Shown here piece by piece: positions 14,773-15,295 of a DNA stretch of 15,295 nucleotides; position 1 is the stretch's first letter, and every line of letters starts with the position of its first letter. The notes under the pieces were generated by a model, which saw only the letters and a list, made by a program, of their open reading frames with translations, ran no database searches and had not been told where the DNA came from. Origin of the DNA: JAKSSM01 sp045629065. GTDB taxonomy: Bacteria; Bacillota; Clostridia; Peptostreptococcales; Anaerovoracaceae. A program made the translations under genes and the position numbers. The stretch spans positions 1 to 15,295 of the forward strand of contig JAZQQK010000011.1 of assembly GCA_045629065.1 (NCBI GenBank), read 5' to 3'.

Positions 14773-14853
14773 ACCTAAGACAGCGGGTGCGAAAGCTTAA
14801 TTTCCCGCCGAGGTACGAGATATAAATTTCGGACCTCATAGTAATGTGAGGTC
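14773..14853 (+). ncRNA. Ribosomal L10 leader with antiterminator/terminator switch
   Basis: The segment from ACCTAAGACAGCGGG to CCCGCCGAGGT is the L10 leader: P1 ACCT (14773-14776) with AGGT (14811-14814), and P2 GCGGG (14783-14787) with CCCGC (14804-14808) around the conserved TGCGAAAGCTTAA. Downstream, GACCTCA (14832-14838) and TGAGGTC (14847-14853) followed by TTTT form a terminator. An alternative hairpin pairs GAGGT (14810-14814) and CGAGAT (14816-14821) with ATTTCG (14826-14831) and ACCTC (14833-14837). It excludes both P1 and the terminator. L10 (with L12) binding to the leader would favour termination before rplJ. Confidence 0.9.
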
Positions 14854-14897
14854 TTTTACATCAAGTACCAAAAATCCTACAGAAAGGAGAATACTTA

Positions 14898-15295
14898 ATG
14901 TCAGTAGAAGCTAAACAAGCTAAACAAGTCATTATCGACGAAATTAAAGAAAAATTAAACGGCGCACAGTCCGCAGTAGTTATCGATTACATGGGAATCA
15001 CAGTAGCAGAAGCAGATGCTATGAGAAAGAAGTTAAGAGAAGCTAACGTAGACTACACTGTTTATAAGAATACTTTAGTAAAGAGAGCTATCGAAGGAAC
15101 AGAATTTGCTGGATTAGCAGATATCCTCGATGGACCTTCTGGAGTAGCTATTTCCAAGGAAGATGCTACAGCTCCAGCTAGAGTTTTAAACGAAGTAATC
15201 AAATCATTCAAGAAGATGGAATTCAAGGCCGGTGTTGTTGAAGGAAAGTTCTTCGACAAGGACGGTATCCAAGCTATCGCAGATATTCCATCAAG
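14898..15295 (+). CDS. rplJ: Ribosomal protein L10 (partial, cut by the window end)
   Basis: The first 132 codons of L10 are present, beginning MSVEAKQAKQ, with YMGITVAEADAMRKKLRE and YTVYKNTLVKRAIE typical of the N-terminal 23S rRNA-binding domain. The C-terminal helix that anchors L7/L12 dimers lies beyond the window. L10 forms the base of the ribosomal stalk. AAAGGAG is eight bases before ATG. The gene sits behind its own autoregulatory leader; rplL and rpoB would be expected next but are not in the window. Confidence 0.96.
   Translation, partial: MSVEAKQAKQVIIDEIKEKLNGAQSAVVIDYMGITVAEADAMRKKLREANVDYTVYKNTLVKRAIEGTEFAGLADILDGPSGVAISKEDATAPARVLNEVIKSFKKMEFKAGVVEGKFFDKDGIQAIADIPS

Overview
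The window is a chromosomal piece of a low-to-middle GC, Gram-positive-type bacterium, most likely a member of the Bacillota (class Clostridia or close to it). The evidence is the tuf end / rpmG-secE-nusG-rplK-rplA-rplJ layout, a zinc-type L33 with two CxxC pairs, strong AGGAGG ribosome binding sites, a Firmicute-type L10 leader, an LCP cell-wall ligase, and an outer-face protein anchored by one C-terminal helix. The species cannot be named from the sequence.

Layout: (1) 1-140, the last codons of tuf (EF-Tu) and a strong terminator that works in both directions. (2) 146-6186, two very long unrecognised genes read away from each other from a 248-bp spacer: an 806-aa protein on the minus strand and a 1123-aa protein on the plus strand. 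They are diverged paralogs with the same order of modules: a helical region, a Trp-containing module, a FMxDLxNLEQxLK helix, a Lys/Glu/Asp/Ile nonapeptide repeat and a C-terminal domain. The C-terminal domain occurs once in the first protein and twice in the second. They are visibly more AT-rich than the genes to their right. (3) 6227-12386, a cell-envelope cluster: MacB/LolD-type ABC ATPase, a secreted and C-terminally anchored protein with three CARDB/COG1361-like beta domains, an FtsX/MacB-type permease, a CpsA-like LCP ligase with three membrane helices, and a hotdog thioesterase. Spacing is tight (+40, +15, 1-bp overlap, +16, +10), with no terminator visible between the 1123-aa gene and this cluster. 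(4) 12387-15295, the conserved transcription/translation cluster rpmG-secE-nusG-rplK-rplA-rplJ (rplJ cut by the window edge), driven by a perfect consensus promoter.

Two autoregulatory RNA sites can be read in the ribosomal part: an L1-binding mimic of 23S rRNA between rplK and rplA, and an L10 leader before rplJ with two mutually exclusive hairpins (antiterminator and terminator).

The least described part is the divergent paralog pair and its link to the ABC/CARDB/FtsX/LCP cluster. All of this sits as about 12 kb between tuf and rpmG, which are neighbours in many Firmicutes. Its function is not known from the sequence. A cell-envelope role is a guess from the neighbours only.
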